In this document: positions 22,255 to 25,419 of the stretch, piece by piece
How the letters are laid out: every line of letters begins with the position of its first letter
How positions within the stretch are numbered: the first letter of the stretch is position 1
Origin: Candidatus Latescibacterota bacterium
Lineage (GTDB): Bacteria > Latescibacterota > UBA2968 > GCA-2709665
Assembly (NCBI GenBank): GCA_012271065.1
Contig: JAAXHE010000214.1
Coordinates: 1-25,419 of the forward strand
Direction of reading: 5' to 3'
Length of the DNA: 25,419 bases
The notes under the pieces: model-generated
What the model saw: only the letters and a program-made list of their open reading frames with translations
The model's database searches: none
What the model was told of the DNA's origin: nothing
Program-made: the position numbers and the translations under genes

Positions 22255-24582
22255 TCACCGCAATAACGCCGGTCCTGCCTCGTCATCCCAGTCCATTCGC
22301 ACGCGGTCCCGCCTTCCGTCGGCGTGGTCGACGTTGACGGACCACACGTTCGCGCGCCCTTCGGTTTCTGTCGTGATTCCTGCGGTGACGCGGTCCGCGC
22401 CGAAGGGATATATCACGTACCCTGTACGGAACGGGAGCCGCGTCCTTCTTCTGTATATGGCCACTGGCGCCGGCACGTCCTGCCCGCTAACCGCCAGCCA
22501 GCCCTGGACCGGGTCGTTTTGGCCGCAGACCAGCCGGGGCGTCATCCGGGTCAGTGGAATCAACTCCAGGTTGGGTGCATCCATACGCCCGGTGCGGACG
22601 GCGCCGGTTTCGGAATCTGTCAGCAGACGGAACGGCATGAAGTGGAACAATGCCTCGTACGTATGCCTGCCCTCGCCCGTCAGTTCATCGAAGACCATGA
22701 AATAATCCGGTTTGACGAAAATCACAGCGCGGCGATGCCGGACCGCCACATCCAGATCTGCGTATGGCGCGTCGTAACTCGCCGCGGCAACGTCGGAATC
22801 GTCATCCGAATGCCAGAATGTCGAATCGCGGGCGGATCGGGTCCACTGTTCGATGGTCTGGTTGCGGCCCCGTGCCTGCGGCCGGCCGTCCACAAGGACG
22901 GTATTGTGGGCCTGCGTTGTCGTATAGAACCGGGTCCAGGGGTTGGTGTAGTACGACGTGATGCCGGGATCCACGATAAAGGGAGTGCCGTAGGCGTAGA
23001 CTTCGAAGCTGAGTTTGTCTTCGTGCTGGTGCCAGCGGCCGTAAGGACCCCCCTCGAAGAAGAGATATCGCGCGTCCCGGTCCCAGCCGCTCCTCATGAT
23101 GAAATAGCCCGAGTCGCGCAGGCCGACCGATTCATAGTCCGGCGGCGCGCCCTCACGGCCCCCTGTGCCCACCCACACCGCGGCCGGATTGTCGAGTACG
23201 CGCCCCGGGTGCGCCAGGGCATCGTCATATTTCGAGTCCATGCTTCCGGCGTCGGAGACGGAGGGCCGGGTGAAGTCCGGACGGGTGATGGCCACGCACC
23301 AGTCGAACATCGATCGAATGCCCGCCTCCAGTTCGGGGTCGAGCGGATGGTTGAACTTTCGCGCAACCTGAAACGATTCGAGGAACCACGTGGCAATGCT
23401 CATCTGGTAACCGGGCGTGAGTTCATACGACGCCCCGTCCGGCATCACCTGCACGCGCATGTCGTCCAGCAGCCGGCGATAGCCTTCTTCCCTCCAGACT
23501 GCGGCGTCTCTGAATTCTGGGAAAGCGCAGCCCAGCGCGGCAATGGTCCGTGCCTCGGCAATGGTCTTGTTCGAGGGCGGGAAGGACTGGAAACGCAGCA
23601 GACAGGCCTGATGCTCGTAGATGGACTTGAGCATGTCGATGATCGTGGCGTCATCGGTCTCCGGACACGCGCAGAGCACGCGGAACACGTCCACGAGCGT
23701 GCTGAATGGCCGGATGGCCACCACCAGCGAATGGCCCCACGGGTATCCTCCGGCGCGAACCCCGTAGGGAACCGGGCAGCGCCGCATCCAGTCCACGATG
23801 TATCGCTCGATGCCCTTGGCATATTTTGCGTCTCCGGTTTCCCAGTACGCGTCGATCGCAGGCCTCAGGAACAGGAGATAGTGGATGGCGAGCGTCCATT
23901 CGATATAGCCCGTTGGATTGGCCTCCCAGTCGATAGCCGCCGACCAGTCCTGCCCCAGGACCCTGCCTTCCAGGACCCGGTCGGCCTGATCGGGATCGGC
24001 ATTCGGCTCCCGTTCAGTCGGGACCAGTTCCCGGTCGAAGCCGCTGGACCGGAAATACCTCGCGACTTCCGTCAGTAGGGATCCGTCCGGCAAGTCCTTC
24101 AGCATTTTCAGGCCGGGGTGGTCCGGGTTCAGTGCGGCGATGAAGGCTTCATCCGTCATACGCGGACCGGGCGTCACGTCTCTCTCTACCAGGCGAATGT
24201 TGCGAAACCGGCTGCCCTGCGGGCCGGTCAGCGTTGCCGATCGCGTCTCTTTCCAACCGGAAGGAATCCCCTGCGTATAGAAACACTCCGCGGGAAACCG
24301 GAATTCCCGCCAGCCCTCCCAGAGGTTCCCGCCGCGCGGGGAGACGATGGCGTGGAACAGATAGCCGTCGTCCTCGCTCATGCCCTCGGTGCGATGGCCC
24401 GACGTCAACCGGCACCAGAGCAGACCGTTTGCGTCGGGAGGCAGATACACCTCAGCGCGAACTTCGTTCACCCGCCGCCAGTCCCCCGAATCCATTGGCA
24501 GATCGACGTTCTCTTCGTGCTCGGATTCGACAAGAAGCTGTTCCGAGATTATCGTATCGTCCTCAAACTTCGCGAGTTCCAT
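22255..24582 (-). CDS. Heparinase II/III-family polysaccharide lyase
   Basis: This 775-residue protein has a short N-terminal beta-rich part (residues about 1-135), an alpha/alpha toroid (about 160-440) and a C-terminal beta-sandwich of the heparinase II/III type. Landmarks are NKTIAEA near 338, GASYELTPGYQMS near 383-395, the WHQHEDKLSFEVYAYG core with His518, His520 and Asp522, then FIVDPG and AHNTVLVDG. The Asn-Tyr-His set is the catalytic signature of PL12/PL15/PL21-like lyases, which cleave uronate-containing glycans such as alginate, ulvan fragments or glycosaminoglycans. No signal peptide is seen, so it may act on imported oligosaccharides. The ATG at 24582 has AAGGGG upstream. However, the frame is open to a TTG at 24642 that overlaps the previous gene's stop (TTGA) and has GAGG before it, so a 795-residue product is also possible. 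Confidence 0.82.
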   Translation of the reverse strand: MELAKFEDDTIISEQLLVESEHEENVDLPMDSGDWRRVNEVRAEVYLPPDANGLLWCRLTSGHRTEGMSEDDGYLFHAIVSPRGGNLWEGWREFRFPAECFYTQGIPSGWKETRSATLTGPQGSRFRNIRLVERDVTPGPRMTDEAFIAALNPDHPGLKMLKDLPDGSLLTEVARYFRSSGFDRELVPTEREPNADPDQADRVLEGRVLGQDWSAAIDWEANPTGYIEWTLAIHYLLFLRPAIDAYWETGDAKYAKGIERYIVDWMRRCPVPYGVRAGGYPWGHSLVVAIRPFSTLVDVFRVLCACPETDDATIIDMLKSIYEHQACLLRFQSFPPSNKTIAEARTIAALGCAFPEFRDAAVWREEGYRRLLDDMRVQVMPDGASYELTPGYQMSIATWFLESFQVARKFNHPLDPELEAGIRSMFDWCVAITRPDFTRPSVSDAGSMDSKYDDALAHPGRVLDNPAAVWVGTGGREGAPPDYESVGLRDSGYFIMRSGWDRDARYLFFEGGPYGRWHQHEDKLSFEVYAYGTPFIVDPGITSYYTNPWTRFYTTTQAHNTVLVDGRPQARGRNQTIEQWTRSARDSTFWHSDDDSDVAAASYDAPYADLDVAVRHRRAVIFVKPDYFMVFDELTGEGRHTYEALFHFMPFRLLTDSETGAVRTGRMDAPNLELIPLTRMTPRLVCGQNDPVQGWLAVSGQDVPAPVAIYRRRTRLPFRTGYVIYPFGADRVTAGITTETEGRANVWSVNVDHADGRRDRVRMDWDDEAGPALLR

Positions 24583-24638
24583 GAATCGTCCCCTTCGCGT
24601 AAGCGGCTTCGAATCCACTTCAAGTGATATAACGTCAC

Positions 24639-25304
24639 TCAAAATTCCTCAATATTCGTCCGCACCACAACCGTGCCAGCGATAAAATCATGTACCGCAC
24701 GGCGCTTTTCGTTCGTGAGCATAGTAACACATTCCGCAACCCACCAGGCCAGTACAACGACAGACGTCCACATCTCACGCGAAGTCGTTGCTTCGGTATC
24801 AGTTTCGGTGCCAATCAACAGCTCGCCAATGGGTAATCCCACTAAGAATCGATAAGACTCGTAAATAAGTAAGGGGGCCAGGATAACCAATGGGATGCTG
24901 TCTCGGATCAAGGCATGTCTGAAAGTTATCGGTTCCTCGGTTTTTGCATCAACAACGCTTACGTATGTAGAACGCTTCCCCACAGTTTGTCCGAATCGAC
25001 CATGCATGTAAATCGTATAAACCCACCAGTAAGCAGTATTCACTATTAGGACGATCACGAACAACCAACGCATATTCTCCCAGAATGATGCCTCCAGTGT
25101 AACATAGTATTGCAGAATCAAGGTAACTGGAAAGAGTACCACTCCATCGGTATAACTTGCCCATAATCGAGGCCAAAAGGTTCGATACTTCTGTTCAGGA
25201 TAAGCAGAATAGCCCTTGTAGAATCGCCGGGTATACAATGGAACAACAAGAAGTGACATACCAAAAGCTGCAAGAACTACGAACGCGAAAAAAGCAAATA
25301 TCAT
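24639..25304 (-). CDS. RDD family integral membrane protein
   Basis: This 221-residue protein has an N-terminal helix (residues 2-23) and an RDD domain: FWPRLWASYTDGVVLF carries the conserved Arg and Asp, GRFGQTVGKRSTYVSVVD follows the second helix, and the end reads KRRAVHDFIAGTVVV, the typical RDD tail. Family members are small membrane proteins, some linked to ion transport; most have no known role. The ATG at 25304 has AGGAGG 6 nt upstream. Its stop overlaps a possible TTG start of the lyase. The base composition is clearly lower in GC than the rest of the window, suggesting different ancestry or weaker codon selection. Confidence 0.8.
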   Translation of the reverse strand: MIFAFFAFVVLAAFGMSLLVVPLYTRRFYKGYSAYPEQKYRTFWPRLWASYTDGVVLFPVTLILQYYVTLEASFWENMRWLFVIVLIVNTAYWWVYTIYMHGRFGQTVGKRSTYVSVVDAKTEEPITFRHALIRDSIPLVILAPLLIYESYRFLVGLPIGELLIGTETDTEATTSREMWTSVVVLAWWVAECVTMLTNEKRRAVHDFIAGTVVVRTNIEEF

Positions 25305-25340
25305 ATATGCCTCCTGGCCCTACTGTCAAGATCATATGTA

Positions 25341-25380
25341 ATTCCCACCCAGACAAGCGTTTAAATTGCCACCCTGACAA
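25341..25380. repeat. Pair of short direct repeats, possible insertion-sequence end
   Basis: ATTCCCACCCAGACAA at 25341-25356 and ATTGCCACCCTGACAA at 25365-25380 are direct repeats with two mismatches, 24 bp apart start to start. On the minus strand they read TTGTC.GGGTGG.AAT, a pattern I associate with the multiple terminal repeats of IS21-type elements. The window ends 39 bp later, so neither a transposase gene nor the true end can be seen. Confidence 0.35.
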
Positions 25381-25419
25381 TATTAAAAAAGGGGCCTACT
25401 ACCTATTGACTTCTAAGAC

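Noticed and set aside
22324..24078. Long plus-strand frame (584 codons) across the lyase gene
   Set aside because: It is antisense to a gene with clear heparinase II/III motifs; its translation is rich in Arg, His and Gly without any family pattern.

Overview
The window looks like a chromosomal segment of an uncultivated Gram-negative bacterium of moderately high GC. The outer membrane is implied by a complete RND tripartite pump (outer-membrane factor lipoprotein, periplasmic adaptor, inner-membrane pump). The enolase-superfamily dehydratase, heparinase-type lyase and sodium:solute symporter, together with short dispersed GTAGGGGC-type palindromes, recall marine or sponge-associated bacteria such as Latescibacterota or Poribacteria. 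That assignment is a weak inference; no rRNA or marker gene is present.

Layout. 1-216 is the 3' end of a gene cut by the window edge. 249-5670 (minus strand) is a catabolic/uptake block: a DgoD-like sugar-acid dehydratase and a NitT/TauT-type ABC importer (binding protein, permease, ATPase). Its genes are separated by unusually long spacers (about 400-700 bp) holding three families of dispersed repeats. 6679-9065 (plus strand) holds a hydroxyacid-oxoacid transhydrogenase-like iron alcohol dehydrogenase and a Rieske oxygenase, 26 bp apart. 9129-10508 (minus) is a COG2907-like FAD flavoprotein, and a relic of the tail of a second such gene lies at 10648-10764 on the opposite strand. 10795-19873 (minus) is a five-gene, tightly spaced operon: outer-membrane factor, membrane-fusion protein, RND pump, a GPP34 (GOLPH3-like)-cytochrome P450 fusion, and a sterol 24-C-methyltransferase homologue. 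20141-22102 (plus) is a sodium:solute symporter, followed by a hairpin terminator. 22255-25304 (minus) holds a heparinase II/III-type lyase and a lower-GC RDD membrane protein. The right edge carries a pair of short repeats that may be an insertion-sequence end.

How it may work together. The central 10-kb part combines a Rieske oxygenase resembling steroid/sterol oxygenases, a flavoprotein oxidoreductase, a P450 carrying an N-terminal domain of a phosphoinositide-binding membrane-targeting family, a sterol C-24 methyltransferase homologue and a dedicated RND efflux system. The simplest reading is a lipid, probably sterol or triterpenoid, tailoring-and-export locus. No cyclase or squalene epoxidase gene is present, so the substrate would be made elsewhere or taken from a host or the environment. 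The family assignments are read from the sequence; the pathway is an inference.
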